A DNA stretch of 51,881 bases from Haloarculaceae archaeon H-GB1-1 (GCA_029688825.1 JARUKX010000027.1:1-51881); one strand, 5' to 3'. Positions 8,325-16,584 are shown, counted from the stretch's first letter. The notes: generated by a model not told the origin, from the sequence alone. Translations and numbers: made by a program.

Positions 8325-8624
8325 TCACTCGTCCAGCTCGAAAAGCACGGTGGCGCGTCGCCGAGTCGGCTCGTCGGCGTCGGCGAGCGCATCCGTCGGC
8401 GCTTGCAGCACGGCCGTGACGAGCGCATGCGAGAGAGCATCGACGACTCGCTGCTGGTCCTCGCGGACCCCACCGCAGCGGTCGTGTCTGGAGAGTGCGG
8501 TTTCGAGTTGGCGTTCTCGAATCCGTTCGGCGGACGCACGAAGCTGATCGACGACCCTTTCGTCAGGTGGTGAGGCCGTCGGTGATGAGTCGGAGCTGTC
8601 GAGGGTCGGTCGTGCTGGTCCCAT
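8325..8624 (-). CDS. Free-standing glutamyl-tRNA reductase C-terminal (dimerisation) domain
   Basis: 99 residues from the ATG at 8624; a GTG at 8636 would add four. From about 20 the protein reads like the C-terminal dimerisation helix bundle of HemA (PF00745): AERIRERQLETALSR, then QQRVVDALSHALVTAVLQAP and a final PTDALADADE...TVLFEL. The catalytic N-terminal domain with its cysteine and the NADPH domain are both absent, so it cannot be a glutamyl-tRNA reductase. It precedes the NnrS-like gene by 15 bases. Possible roles are a modulator of HemA by hetero-dimerisation or a relic that acquired its own start. No strong TATA box is visible upstream; an inverted repeat (CCCGAA-N4-TTCGGG, 8681-8696) is. 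Confidence 0.6.
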   Translation of the reverse strand: MGPARPTLDSSDSSPTASPPDERVVDQLRASAERIRERQLETALSRHDRCGGVREDQQRVVDALSHALVTAVLQAPTDALADADEPTRRRATVLFELDE

Positions 8625-8796
8625 CGTGAGCGACACGCGTCTCCACGTGGTCGTACGGTCGGTACCAACCAGAACGATTCCCCGAATCCGTTCGGGAACA
8701 GGAAGTGGAACGGTAACACATCGCAGGCCCGGTCGGTCTCACAGCCGGGAATCCACCGAGGTTTCTAAAGGGTCCCCTTCGTGGTCGTTCGTAGAC

Positions 8797-9720
8797 GTGT
8801 CGCTCCTCGTACAGACGGGCCTGTTCGTGCTGGGGCTCACACTGTTGGTCTACGGCGCTAGCAAGGCGGTCACGTCGGCCGGTGACATCGCGCTGTACTA
8901 CGGCGTCTCCACGCTGTTCGTCGGCGTCACGGTCATCTCCGTGGGGACGTCGATTCCCGAGATGACGACGTCCATCTACGCCGCGCTGTACGGCGCGGGG
9001 GACCTGGCGGTCGGGAACATCGTCGGCTCGGAGACCGCCCAGATAACGCTGGCAATCGGTATCGTCGCGCTCATCGCCCCCATCCCCGCCGAACGCCGGA
9101 ACGTCATGATATACGGTGGCGCGATGGTGCTGGCGATGATCATCATGATACTGACCGTCGACGACGGGGTCGTCCAGCTCTCGGAGGGGTTCCTGATGAT
9201 GCTCTCGTACGTCTTCTTCATCTACACGCTCTACACCAACGAGGGCGGCGAGGAGATCACGGAGGAACTGGAGGAGCAGAGACCCCCGGAGCGTGCGATA
9301 CCGTGGGTCATCTTCGGGCTGGCGCTCGTCATCGTCGGCGGGAACCTCATGGTGACGAACGGGACCGCAATCGCGCGAGCGGCCGGCGTGTCTGAGTACC
9401 TCATCGGACTCCTGACAGGTCTCGGGACGACGGCGCCGGAGATCGTCGTCGCGAGCATCGCCGCCTACCGCGGGGACCAGGGCATCTCGGTCGGGGCCAT
9501 CCTCGGGAGCAACATCACCGACCCGGTCTTCTCGCTGGGTATCGGAGCACTGTTCGCCGACATCGTCGTGACGGACCCGGCGACCGTCCGCCTCTCCGCT
9601 TTCTTCATGCTCGGCGTGTCCCTCGTCGTGTTGGGCCTGTTCTACTGGCGTGAGGGTATCGATAGACGCACAGCCGTCCTCTGTTTGCTTCTCTACCTCC
9701 CCACGTTCCTGATCCTTTGA
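8797..9720 (+). CDS. Sodium/calcium exchanger family (CaCA) antiporter
   Basis: 307 residues from a GTG at 8797. Two alpha-repeats carry the ion-binding motifs: ISVGTSIPEMTTSIYAAL with GNIVGSETAQ in the first (about 48-83), and GLGTTAPEIVVASIAAY with AILGSNITDP in the second (about 208-243). About ten membrane helices flank a short acidic cytoplasmic loop (residues 149-165). The protein exchanges cytoplasmic Ca2+ for external Na+ or H+. In the first repeat the usual GSN reads GSE, which may alter ion preference. The GTG start is preferred over upstream ATGs because a TATA-like TTTCTAAAG lies at 8762-8770 and the upstream codons encode no family sequence. Confidence 0.9.
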   Translation: MSLLVQTGLFVLGLTLLVYGASKAVTSAGDIALYYGVSTLFVGVTVISVGTSIPEMTTSIYAALYGAGDLAVGNIVGSETAQITLAIGIVALIAPIPAERRNVMIYGGAMVLAMIIMILTVDDGVVQLSEGFLMMLSYVFFIYTLYTNEGGEEITEELEEQRPPERAIPWVIFGLALVIVGGNLMVTNGTAIARAAGVSEYLIGLLTGLGTTAPEIVVASIAAYRGDQGISVGAILGSNITDPVFSLGIGALFADIVVTDPATVRLSAFFMLGVSLVVLGLFYWREGIDRRTAVLCLLLYLPTFLIL

Positions 9721-9755
9721 ACAGATTTACCACTGTGCTGAGCGAGTGGTCACTC

Positions 9756-10043
9756 ATGGCACCGATACGCCGACTCGTCCTCGACGTTCTGACCCCGTAC
9801 GACCCGGGAACCCTGGAACTGAGCCAGGAAGTCGCCGAGTGCAGTGGCGTCAGAGGTGTGAACACGATGCTGGTCGAAGCCGACCGCGAGGTCCAGAACC
9901 TCAAGCTCACGGTCGAAGGCGACGACGTCGACTACGACGCCGTCAGCGAGACCGTCGAGAACCTTGGTGGGTCGATCCACTCCGTCGATCAGGTCGCCTG
10001 CGGGGACCACCTCATCGAGGAGAGCGGGACCTTCCAGGACTGA
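9756..10043 (+). CDS. DUF211 family protein
   Basis: 95 residues. The sequence begins APIRRLVLDVLTPYDPGT and continues with alternating strands and helices of the small ferredoxin-like fold of DUF211 (PF02680), an archaeal family of unknown function with solved structures. Its stop overlaps the start of the next gene (TGATG), so translation of the two is probably coupled. A TATA-like ATTTACCA at about 9724-9731 supports a leaderless start at 9756. The neighbours (a Ca2+ exchanger and a VIT1/CCC1-like protein) suggest a metal-related function, but this is only context. Confidence 0.85.
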   Translation: MAPIRRLVLDVLTPYDPGTLELSQEVAECSGVRGVNTMLVEADREVQNLKLTVEGDDVDYDAVSETVENLGGSIHSVDQVACGDHLIEESGTFQD

Positions 10044-10621
10044 TGGTCGACGTCGAATCGCTCCGCGAGACGTTCCACAAGGACGAGGTGCTGTCCATCT
10101 CCCGTCGGTACTTCATCTCGAACGGCTTCGACGGAACGCTGACGAGCATCGGCGTCGCGATGGGGTCGTACCTCTCCGGCGTCCCGGACGGGACCACGGT
10201 CGTCGGCGTCGGCGTCGGCGCGGCCATCGGCCTCGGAACCTCGGGCATCTGGAGCGTCTGGGAGATCGAACGCGCCGAGAAGCGCGCGGACCTGCAGGAC
10301 ATCGAGCGGGCCATGTTGCGTGACCTCTCGGACACGCAACTGGAGCAGGACCTGCTGGAGGCCCGCATCGTCCACGCGCTCATGAGCGGGCTGGGACCGC
10401 TCCTCGGCATCCTCCTGCCGCTGTCGGCGTACCTGCTGGAGGGGACGGTCCTGACGATGTTCGAGGCGACGGCGGTCGCCGTTGCCGTCGGGGTCGGCGT
10501 CCTGTTCGCGTTCGGCGCGTACATGGGGAAGATGGCGAGCTTGAACTGGTACGTCGCCGGGGTCAGGATGGGGCTGGCCGGCCTCGTCGTCGCCGTTCTG
10601 AACGTCCTGTTGCCGGGCTGA
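10043..10621 (+). CDS. VIT1/CCC1-like membrane protein
   Basis: 192 residues. The N-terminal segment SRRYFISNGFDGTLTSIGVA resembles the first helix of VIT1/CCC1-family transporters (Fe2+/Mn2+ sequestration), including the conserved Asn-Gly-x-Asp-Gly. About five hydrophobic helices follow: two before and three after a charged amphipathic segment rich in Glu/Arg (about 75-110). In this family the corresponding region forms the metal-binding hub. The start overlaps the stop of the DUF211 gene, indicating an operon. The transported ion is not determined; a few haloarchaeal family members are known only as predicted proteins. Confidence 0.7.
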   Translation: MVDVESLRETFHKDEVLSISRRYFISNGFDGTLTSIGVAMGSYLSGVPDGTTVVGVGVGAAIGLGTSGIWSVWEIERAEKRADLQDIERAMLRDLSDTQLEQDLLEARIVHALMSGLGPLLGILLPLSAYLLEGTVLTMFEATAVAVAVGVGVLFAFGAYMGKMASLNWYVAGVRMGLAGLVVAVLNVLLPG

Positions 10622-10629
10622 ATCCCGCG

Positions 10630-12672
10630 CTACGTCACTCGCGACAGCACGCGGGCTTCGAACTCGTCGGGGTCGAGCGTCTCGACGCCGTGTTCTTCGG
10701 CGTCGTCGAGCTTCGTCGACCCCGGATTCTCGCCGACGACGAGGTAGTCCGTGTTACCGCTGACGCTCGACGTGACGTTCGCGCCGTTCGATTCGAGCAG
10801 GTCCGTCAGTTCGCCGCGGGTGTATCCCTCGATAGAGCCGGTGATGACGAACGTCTGTCCGTCGAGTTCGGCACTCCGTTCGCGACGTCGGGGTTCGACG
10901 CCCGCGGTCTCGAGGTGACGGATCGTCTCGCGGTTGGACTCGCTCGCGAAGAACGAATGGATGGATTCGGCCACTTCCGGTCCCACGTCGGGCACCGACA
11001 GCAACTCCTCGACGCTGGCGTCCTGCAGTTCCGCCCAGGTGAACTCGCCGGCGAGGGTGCGCGCTCGCTCCTTCCCCACGTGGCGGATCCCCAGCGCGAA
11101 GAGGAAGTCCGCGAGGACGGGGTCTTTGCTGGCGTCGAGCTCGGCGAGTAGCTTCTCCGCCGAGCGCTCGCCGAAGCCCTCCAGGTCGGTAAGGTCTGCT
11201 TTCTCCAGTTCGTAGAGGTCGGCGAGGTCGGTCACCAGCCCGGACTCGACGAGCTGGGTGGCGACGCGCTCGCCGACGCCCTCGACGTCCATCGCGCCGC
11301 GCGAGCAGAAGTGCCCGACGGCGCGTTTCAGTTGTGCCGGACACGCCGTCCCGCCCGTGCAGAAGTGGTGTTCACCCTCCTGGACGACCTCGCTGTCGCA
11401 GGCGGGGCAGTGGTCGGGCATCTCGAAATCGCCGTCGCCGCCGTCGAGGACCTCTGCGACCTCCGGAATCACGTCGCCCGCCCGTTCGATGGTCACGGTC
11501 GCGCCCTCGGTCACGCCGAGGTCGCGAATCTGCGATTCGTTGTGCAGCGTCGCCCGCGAGATGGTGACCCCGCGGACGTCGACGGGGTCGAGCAGCGCGA
11601 CGGGCGTCAGCTTGCCCGTCCGGCCGACCTGGACGACGATCTTCCTGACCGTCGTCTCGCCGGTCTTCGCCGGGAACTTGTAGGCGAACGCCCATTTCGG
11701 GTGCCGAGCGGTGACGCCGAGTTCCGCCCGCTTCGCGACGTCGTCGACCTTCGCGACGACGCCGTCGAGTTCGAACTCCAGGTCGTCGCGGGCCTCGGCG
11801 ACCGCTTCGCGGTAGTCGAGGAACGCATCGACGTCCTCGCCGACCTCGTTCCAGTCCGTCGTCCGCAGTCCGAGGTCGTCCATGAACGCGAACACCTCCG
11901 TCTGGCTGTCGAAGGACTCGGTCCCGTCCATCACGTCGTAGAAGAACACGTCGAGCGGCCGGTCGGCGACCGTCGAGGGATCGAGCAGCCGGACGGACCC
12001 AGCGGCGGCGTTGCGAGGGTTGGCGAACGCATCCTTGCCCTCGGCGAGTCGCCGCTCGTTCAGGTCGAGAAACCCGGTGCGGGGCATGTATATCTCACCC
12101 CGAAGCGCGAGTTCCTCGGGGGCGTGGTCGGGCAGGTGGAGCGGGACCGAACGGATCGTCTTGACGTTCGCAGACACGTCCTCGCCTTCACGGCCGTTAC
12201 CGCGAGTCACCGCGCGGTCGAACGCCCCGTCCTCGTAGACGATCTCGACGGAGAAGCCGTCGAACTTCGGTTCCATCGAGTAGGTCACGTCGCCGACCGC
12301 ATCGCGAACGCGGCGGTCGAACTCTCGAACGTCCGTCTCCTCGCCCGAGGAGTCGAGGCTCAGCATCTCCCTGACGTGCTCCCGCGTCGGGAGTTCGTCG
12401 AGCGGTTCGCCACCGACGCGCTGGGTCGGCGAGTTCTCGACGTCGAGGTCGAACGCGTCCTCGAGTTCGACGAGGCGGTCGAACAGCGCGTCGTATTCCC
12501 GATCGGCGATGAGCGGGTCGTTCGCGACGTAGTAGCGGTGGTCGTGGTACTCGATGGCCTCACGAAGCACCTCAGCCTGTTCCCGGGCGGCCGACTCGTC
12601 CAGTGCGGCCACCGGCTCGAAGTCCGTCTCCGGGTCTCTGACGTAGGGGTTGTCCGTGGGTTCAGTGACCAT
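10630..12672 (-). CDS. ligA: NAD-dependent DNA ligase
   Basis: 680 residues from the ATG at 12672; an in-frame start 45 bases upstream is less likely. LigA seals nicks in DNA using NAD+. Domain order is standard: Ia with YHDHRYYVANDPLIADREYD (42-61), adenylation domain with MEPKFDGFSVEI around the nucleophile Lys136, OB fold, four-cysteine zinc finger (CPACDSE ... CTGGTACPAQ), helix-hairpin-helix repeats and a C-terminal BRCT domain beginning LDGQTFVITGSI. LigA is a bacterial enzyme and is known in haloarchaea as a laterally acquired second ligase beside an ATP-dependent one; codon usage here does not stand out from its neighbours. It is divergent from aroC. Confidence 0.95.
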   Translation of the reverse strand: MVTEPTDNPYVRDPETDFEPVAALDESAAREQAEVLREAIEYHDHRYYVANDPLIADREYDALFDRLVELEDAFDLDVENSPTQRVGGEPLDELPTREHVREMLSLDSSGEETDVREFDRRVRDAVGDVTYSMEPKFDGFSVEIVYEDGAFDRAVTRGNGREGEDVSANVKTIRSVPLHLPDHAPEELALRGEIYMPRTGFLDLNERRLAEGKDAFANPRNAAAGSVRLLDPSTVADRPLDVFFYDVMDGTESFDSQTEVFAFMDDLGLRTTDWNEVGEDVDAFLDYREAVAEARDDLEFELDGVVAKVDDVAKRAELGVTARHPKWAFAYKFPAKTGETTVRKIVVQVGRTGKLTPVALLDPVDVRGVTISRATLHNESQIRDLGVTEGATVTIERAGDVIPEVAEVLDGGDGDFEMPDHCPACDSEVVQEGEHHFCTGGTACPAQLKRAVGHFCSRGAMDVEGVGERVATQLVESGLVTDLADLYELEKADLTDLEGFGERSAEKLLAELDASKDPVLADFLFALGIRHVGKERARTLAGEFTWAELQDASVEELLSVPDVGPEVAESIHSFFASESNRETIRHLETAGVEPRRRERSAELDGQTFVITGSIEGYTRGELTDLLESNGANVTSSVSGNTDYLVVGENPGSTKLDDAEEHGVETLDPDEFEARVLSRVT

Positions 12673-12816
12673 TCGGTCTCCCCCGGCGTTGGGTAGCTGC
12701 GGACATACGGAGCCCATCGGCCGGACCCTCCCTACAGTTTGCGGCTTCGACGCTCCCGAAGCAGAGACGCCCGGTTTCTACAAGGTTCAAATGCCCCCGT
12801 CTCCGAACCTGTGGTA

Positions 12817-14007
12817 ATGAACGGCAACAGGTTCGGCCGACTCTTTCAGGTCACGACCTACGGCGAGAGCCACGGCGAGGCCATGGGGGTCACCGTCTCC
12901 GGCTGTCCCGCCGGGCTCGAACTGTCAGAAGAAGACATCCAGCGCGACCTCGACCGGCGCAAGCCCGGCCAGTCGATGATCACGACGAGCCGCGGCGAAC
13001 CGGACGAAGTCACCATCAACTCCGGCATCCAGGACGGCTACACCACCGGGACGCCCATCGGCATGGTCATCCAGAACAAGGACGCCCGCTCGGGCAAGTA
13101 CGAGCCGTTCATCACGGCCCCGCGGCCGAGCCACGGCGACTTCACCTACTCCGCGAAGTTCGGCACTCGGAACTGGGGCGGCGGCGGCCGCTCGTCGGCC
13201 CGCGAGACGGTCAACTGGGTTGCAGCGGGCGCAATCGCGAAGAAGATCCTCGCCGCGGAGGGCGTCGAACTGAAGGCCCACGTCAATCAGATCGGCGACA
13301 TCGAAGCCCCCGAGGTGTCCTGGGAGGAGATCCTCGAACACTCCGAGGAGAACGACGTCCGGTGTGCCCACCCGGAGACGGCCGAGGAGATGCGCGAGGC
13401 CATCGACCAGTACCAGCAGGAGGGCGACTCCATCGGCGGCTCTATCTACTTCGAGGCGCGCGGCGTCCCGCGCGGGCTGGGCGCGCCGCGGTTCGACTCC
13501 CTCTCCGCGCGACTTGGACAGGCCATGATGGCCGTCCCCGCTGCAACGGCGTTCGAGTTCGGCCTCGGCCGAGAGGCGCGGACCTGGACCGGCAAGGACC
13601 GCAACGACGACTGGGAGTTCGGCGAGGACGGCGACCCCGAACCCGTCGAGAACGACCACGGCGGCATCCAGGGCGGCATCTCATCCGGCGAACCCATCTA
13701 CGGCGAGGTCACGCTCCACGCGCCCACCTCGATACCGAAGTCCCAGCAGACCGTCGACTGGGAGACCGGCGAGAAGAAGGAGGCGAAGGTCGTCGGCCGA
13801 CACGACCCCGTCCTCCCGCCGCGGGGCGTCCCCGTCGTCGAGTCGATGCTCGCCCTGACCCTCGTGGACTTCATGCTGCTCGGGGGCCGCATCAACCCCG
13901 ACCGCCTCGACGGCGACGTTGGCGAGTACGACACCGAGTACCACCCGTCGAGTCCCGTCAACGACCCCGACGACGCCGACACCGCCACCGAGACGCTGGA
14001 CGAGTGA
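12817..14007 (+). CDS. aroC: Chorismate synthase
   Basis: 396 residues. AroC converts 5-enolpyruvylshikimate-3-phosphate to chorismate, the last common step to aromatic amino acids, and requires reduced FMN. The N-terminus NRFGRLFQVTTYGESHG with the GESHG motif (16-20), the segment FGTRNWGGGGRSSARE and the C-terminal RHDPVLPPRGVPVVESM are all characteristic. The ATG at 12817 begins the family N-terminus; a TATA-like TTCAAATG near 12786-12793 fits a leaderless transcript. It is followed one base later by the uracil-DNA glycosylase gene, so the two are probably cotranscribed. The acidic C-terminal tail after 375 is a haloarchaeal addition. Confidence 0.97.
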   Translation: MNGNRFGRLFQVTTYGESHGEAMGVTVSGCPAGLELSEEDIQRDLDRRKPGQSMITTSRGEPDEVTINSGIQDGYTTGTPIGMVIQNKDARSGKYEPFITAPRPSHGDFTYSAKFGTRNWGGGGRSSARETVNWVAAGAIAKKILAAEGVELKAHVNQIGDIEAPEVSWEEILEHSEENDVRCAHPETAEEMREAIDQYQQEGDSIGGSIYFEARGVPRGLGAPRFDSLSARLGQAMMAVPAATAFEFGLGREARTWTGKDRNDDWEFGEDGDPEPVENDHGGIQGGISSGEPIYGEVTLHAPTSIPKSQQTVDWETGEKKEAKVVGRHDPVLPPRGVPVVESMLALTLVDFMLLGGRINPDRLDGDVGEYDTEYHPSSPVNDPDDADTATETLDE

Positions 14008-14008
14008 G

Positions 14009-14626
14009 ATGAGCGAGGACGGCACCCGCTCGAACCCGTTCGGGATGGACGTGGACTGCACGAACTGCGAGGAACTCTGCGAGACGCGCGAGACAGTCGT
14101 CCACGGCTACGGCGACGTCGCCGCGGAGTTCGTCGTCATCGGCGAGGCACCGAGCGAGGGGGCCGACGAGTCCGGCATCCCGTTCACCGGTGCGGACAGC
14201 GGCATCCTCGACGTCCTGTCCGGGTTCGACATGTGCGAGTGGGACGACGAGACGCCGGTCATGGACAACGTCTTCCTGACGTACGTCACGCGCTGTCGCC
14301 ACCCGGAACGGCCGCCGACCGACGCGGAGGTGAGCAACTGTGACCCCTTCCTCACGAGCGAACTCCGGATGATCAACCCCGAGATTATCGTCGCCGTGGG
14401 GCAGCGCCCGCTCGAAGCGCTCGCGTTCGAGTACACCACCCGAAGCGCCGACGACTTCGACGTCGAGGCGGAACACGCGACGACCGTCCGCGGCCGCGGC
14501 TTCGAGATTCTGCCTGTGATTCCGCCGAGGGAGCAGACCGACGAGCAGCGCGCTGCGTTCGTCGACCACCTGAGCGACGTGCTCGGACGGGACTACCGCC
14601 AGACGAAGGGCCGTCGCGGTCGCTGA
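14009..14626 (+). CDS. Uracil-DNA glycosylase family 4/5-like protein (4Fe-4S)
   Basis: 205 residues. Four cysteines have the spacing of an iron-sulfur uracil-DNA glycosylase: Cys17 and Cys20 near the N-terminus, and Cys96 and Cys111 in the middle. Motif 1 reads VVIGEAPSEGADESGIPF (42-59) and the later strand reads IIVAVGQRPLEAL (126-138). These enzymes remove uracil from DNA after cytosine deamination. The second half of motif 1 and the C-terminal HPS-type motif are divergent, so activity cannot be taken for granted. The ATG lies one base after the aroC stop. Confidence 0.8.
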   Translation: MSEDGTRSNPFGMDVDCTNCEELCETRETVVHGYGDVAAEFVVIGEAPSEGADESGIPFTGADSGILDVLSGFDMCEWDDETPVMDNVFLTYVTRCRHPERPPTDAEVSNCDPFLTSELRMINPEIIVAVGQRPLEALAFEYTTRSADDFDVEAEHATTVRGRGFEILPVIPPREQTDEQRAAFVDHLSDVLGRDYRQTKGRRGR

Positions 14627-14710
14627 GGGGCTGGCGGCACGCGCTCGTTCCTCCAATTGCGGCGAACCGAGAGCGGCGCATTCAAGGGCCGATGCGGCCG
14701 AGTACAACGC

Positions 14711-15448
14711 ATGACAACGGTTGCGGTGCTCGCCGATCCCCCACACAGTGGTTTCGTCCTCGACGACCTCGCAGCGGCGTCGCCGCTCACGGACGACGAG
14801 GCGGCGACGCTCTACACCGCCATGCTGGCGGACGTCTGCCAGGCAATCGAGTCCAGCGGGGCCGACCTGCTCGTGAACTACCGCCCCGACGACCAGGTGC
14901 CCGACGGCGTGGACAGCGAGGCCGTGGTTCGAGACTCGCTGACCGGCGTTCTCGCCGACCCCAATTCGGTGCGCTTCGAGGTCCAGGTCGGCTCGACGCG
15001 CTCGGCGCGCATCGGTAACACCGTCACCCACTTGCTCGAACGCGAGGGCGTCAAGACCGCAGCAGTGGTCGACCCGACGGCGGCCTTCCTCGCGCGGACG
15101 AACGTCGACAGCGCCGCGATGAAACTCCGCAGCAGCGAAGTCGTCCTCGGCCCCGCGCCCGAGGGACGGGTCTACTACGCTGGCTTCGGCGCGCCGATCG
15201 ACTTCGAGGACGCCTACACCGCGCCGGAACTCACGACGCTCACGGAGCGCGCCGCGGACGCGGACCACGACGTCGACTTCCTGCCGATGCAGCCGGTGCT
15301 CGATTCAGCCGCCGACCTCCCGACGGCGATCACGACGCTTCGAGCACACGAGCGCGCGGGTCGCGCGGTCCCACAGCGCACCGCAGCCTGCATCGAAGAG
15401 TTCGGGCTCTCCGTCGTCGACACCGAGAACGGTCTCGACGTCGTCTGA
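14711..15448 (+). CDS. DUF2064/GT-A-fold nucleotidyltransferase-like protein
   Basis: 245 residues. The N-terminal strand TTVAVLADP, the segment DDEAATLYTAMLADVCQAIE and the central strand SSEVVLGPAPEGRVYYAGF match the pattern of DUF2064 proteins. These have the GT-A fold of nucleotidyltransferases and sugar transferases. The usual KTRL motif after strand 1 is missing, and no clear DxD is present, so an active enzyme is doubtful. Function is unknown. The ATG at 14711 is chosen over an in-frame start at 14657 because the family N-terminus begins here. The gene stands between the glycosylase and tRNA-Ser. Confidence 0.6.
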   Translation: MTTVAVLADPPHSGFVLDDLAAASPLTDDEAATLYTAMLADVCQAIESSGADLLVNYRPDDQVPDGVDSEAVVRDSLTGVLADPNSVRFEVQVGSTRSARIGNTVTHLLEREGVKTAAVVDPTAAFLARTNVDSAAMKLRSSEVVLGPAPEGRVYYAGFGAPIDFEDAYTAPELTTLTERAADADHDVDFLPMQPVLDSAADLPTAITTLRAHERAGRAVPQRTAACIEEFGLSVVDTENGLDVV

Positions 15449-15529
15449 GAGTGACACTTCCGTCGCCTTCCGGCAATCGCCAGTGGCTTCCGGAACGTCT
15501 TTGAAGGTATCCCTCGAACAACAAATCGC

Positions 15530-15614
15530 GGTGGGATAGCAAAGCGGCCTAATGCGCCTGCCTTGAGAGCAGGTGGCGTTTCACGCCTCAGGGGTTCAAA
15601 TCCCCTTCCCACCG
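15530..15614 (+). tRNA. tRNA-Ser (anticodon UGA)
   Basis: An 85-base type II tRNA. The acceptor stem is GGTGGGA with TCCCACC, and the anticodon stem is CCTGC/GCAGG around the loop CTTGAGA, giving anticodon TGA. A long variable arm (GGCG...CGCC) and the T arm AGGGG-TTCAAAT-CCCCT complete it. The discriminator base is G, as in serine tRNAs. CCA is not encoded and no intron is seen. Confidence 0.95.
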
Positions 15615-15736
15615 TTTCTGTCGCGAGCAAGAACGCGAGCGACAGCAACGAGACGAAGGGGTTTGAACGAGGCGAGTCGCAGCACCCGAGCGAAGCGAGG
15701 GTGTCGTCTCGCCGTTGTTCAAATCCTCGTTCCCCA
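15615..15736 (+). other. Structured non-coding trailer after tRNA-Ser
   Basis: The tRNA is followed by a hairpin, CTGTCGC (15618-15624) with GCGACAG (15639-15645). A larger imperfect fold comes next: TTTGAAC (15662-15668) can pair with GTTCAAA (15717-15723) and GGCGAG (15671-15676) with CTCGCC (15708-15713). No reading frame fits. It may be part of the precursor tRNA trailer or a terminator-like element. Confidence 0.4.
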
Positions 15737-15753
15737 AAGTTCCTGGAGCGACG

Positions 15754-15849
15754 GCGACGGCCAGTGCCGCGACCACAGAGACGGCCAGTGCCGCGACCAC
15801 AGCGACGGCCAGTGCCGCGACCACAGCGACGGCCAGTACCGCGACGACC
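15754..15849. repeat. 24-base tandem repeat, four copies
   Basis: Four head-to-tail copies of a 24-base unit beginning GCGACGGCCAGTGCCGC occupy 15754-15777, 15778-15801, 15802-15825 and 15826-15849. The second copy has one change and the last has three. There are no spacers, so this is a minisatellite and not a CRISPR. It begins two bases after the stop codon of the small membrane-protein gene on the minus strand and stays in its frame. Confidence 0.9.
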
Positions 15850-15851
15850 AC

Positions 15852-16103
15852 TCACCCGACTCGACGAGTTCGCGCGCACAGGTGCGGAAAGTCACGCAGC
15901 GCGCCGTAAAGCAGCCAGATGCCGACGCCAACGAGCACCAGCCCGAAGGCGATGAGGACGAGCGCGTGGGCCACGAGCGGGAGCGTGTCGGCGAACAGGC
16001 CGACGATGCCGACGAAGCCCGTAGTCGTCACGCCCTGAACGACGAAGAAGACGCCGAAGGGGACGGCGAGGAGTCTGGCGACGAGAGAGACGTACTCGCG
16101 CAT
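15852..16103 (-). CDS. Small membrane protein, two helices
   Basis: 83 residues. Two long hydrophobic segments (about 6-35 and 42-70) form a helical hairpin separated by FADTLP. The C-terminus HLCARTRRVG is basic, which would place both ends in the cytoplasm. I do not recognise a family. A TATA-like GATTTACG on the minus strand at about 16126-16133 supports a leaderless start at 16103. It is divergent from the DUF5785-like gene. The stop codon is followed in frame by the tandem repeat, so readthrough or loss of the stop would append a third hydrophobic segment. Confidence 0.65.
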   Translation of the reverse strand: MREYVSLVARLLAVPFGVFFVVQGVTTTGFVGIVGLFADTLPLVAHALVLIAFGLVLVGVGIWLLYGALRDFPHLCARTRRVG

Positions 16104-16214
16104 AGCTTTGTTCGGCTGAGAATCTGCGTAAATCTTCTGCACGAACGATATGCTCGGCGGTGACCGCCCACCGGTTGGGTAACGCTTTTGCCAGCCTCGG
16201 ACGGAGGGGAGACT

Positions 16215-16514
16215 ATGGACTGGCCACACGACCCGGACGGAGAGGAGGGTAGCGAGGGGAAACGGAAGTACGGCCACGCGGTTCTCGCGAAGAAGATCGA
16301 CGAGGAAGAGGACTTCCCGCTGACGGCGGATGAGTACGTCGAGGCGTACGGCGACCACCCGGTGCGCATCGATTACGAGCGCGTCGTCAGCGTCGCGGAC
16401 ATCTTCGAGCACGTCGACCAGGAGGAGTACGAGGACTTCCCGGACTTCCACAAGGCGATGGGGCGGGCACTCAGAGCGGCCGACCTGTGGCCGTACGAAC
16501 TGGAGCACGCCTGA
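16215..16514 (+). CDS. Conserved haloarchaeal protein (DUF5785-like)
   Basis: 99 residues, very acidic. The start MDWPHDPDGEEGSEGKRKYG and the segment DHPVRIDYERVVSVADIFEH match a small protein conserved across haloarchaea that I recall as DUF5785; the number should be checked. The fold appears alpha-helical. There are no cysteines, membrane helices or catalytic signatures. It lies 70 bases before the GTP cyclohydrolase III gene on the same strand and could be cotranscribed with it. The start at 16215 is preferred to a frame-compatible start 27 bases upstream because conservation begins with MDWPHDPDG. Confidence 0.7.
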   Translation: MDWPHDPDGEEGSEGKRKYGHAVLAKKIDEEEDFPLTADEYVEAYGDHPVRIDYERVVSVADIFEHVDQEEYEDFPDFHKAMGRALRAADLWPYELEHA

Positions 16515-16584
16515 CGCGACGGTTTCGGGGAAGAATCGCACATCCAAAGAAAGAAAGCCACGCATCGCAAATCGCCGGGTATCC

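Noticed and set aside
8222-8719. A 165-codon minus-strand frame overlapping the GluTR-like gene
   Set aside because: The product is Ser/Arg/Pro-rich without domains. The competing frame matches the HemA dimerisation domain and has haloarchaeal amino-acid composition.
10630-12672. Recent lateral transfer of ligA
   Set aside because: The gene is bacterial in origin by family, but it is widespread in haloarchaea and its composition matches its neighbours, so nothing recent is supported here.
15715-15736. A second, partial tRNA after tRNA-Ser, because of TTCAAAT
   Set aside because: The bases around it do not form a five-base T stem, and no anticodon or acceptor stem is found upstream; it pairs better with TTTGAAC in a local hairpin.
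15754-15849. A CRISPR-like array
   Set aside because: The four 24-base units are directly adjacent without spacers and no cas genes are near.
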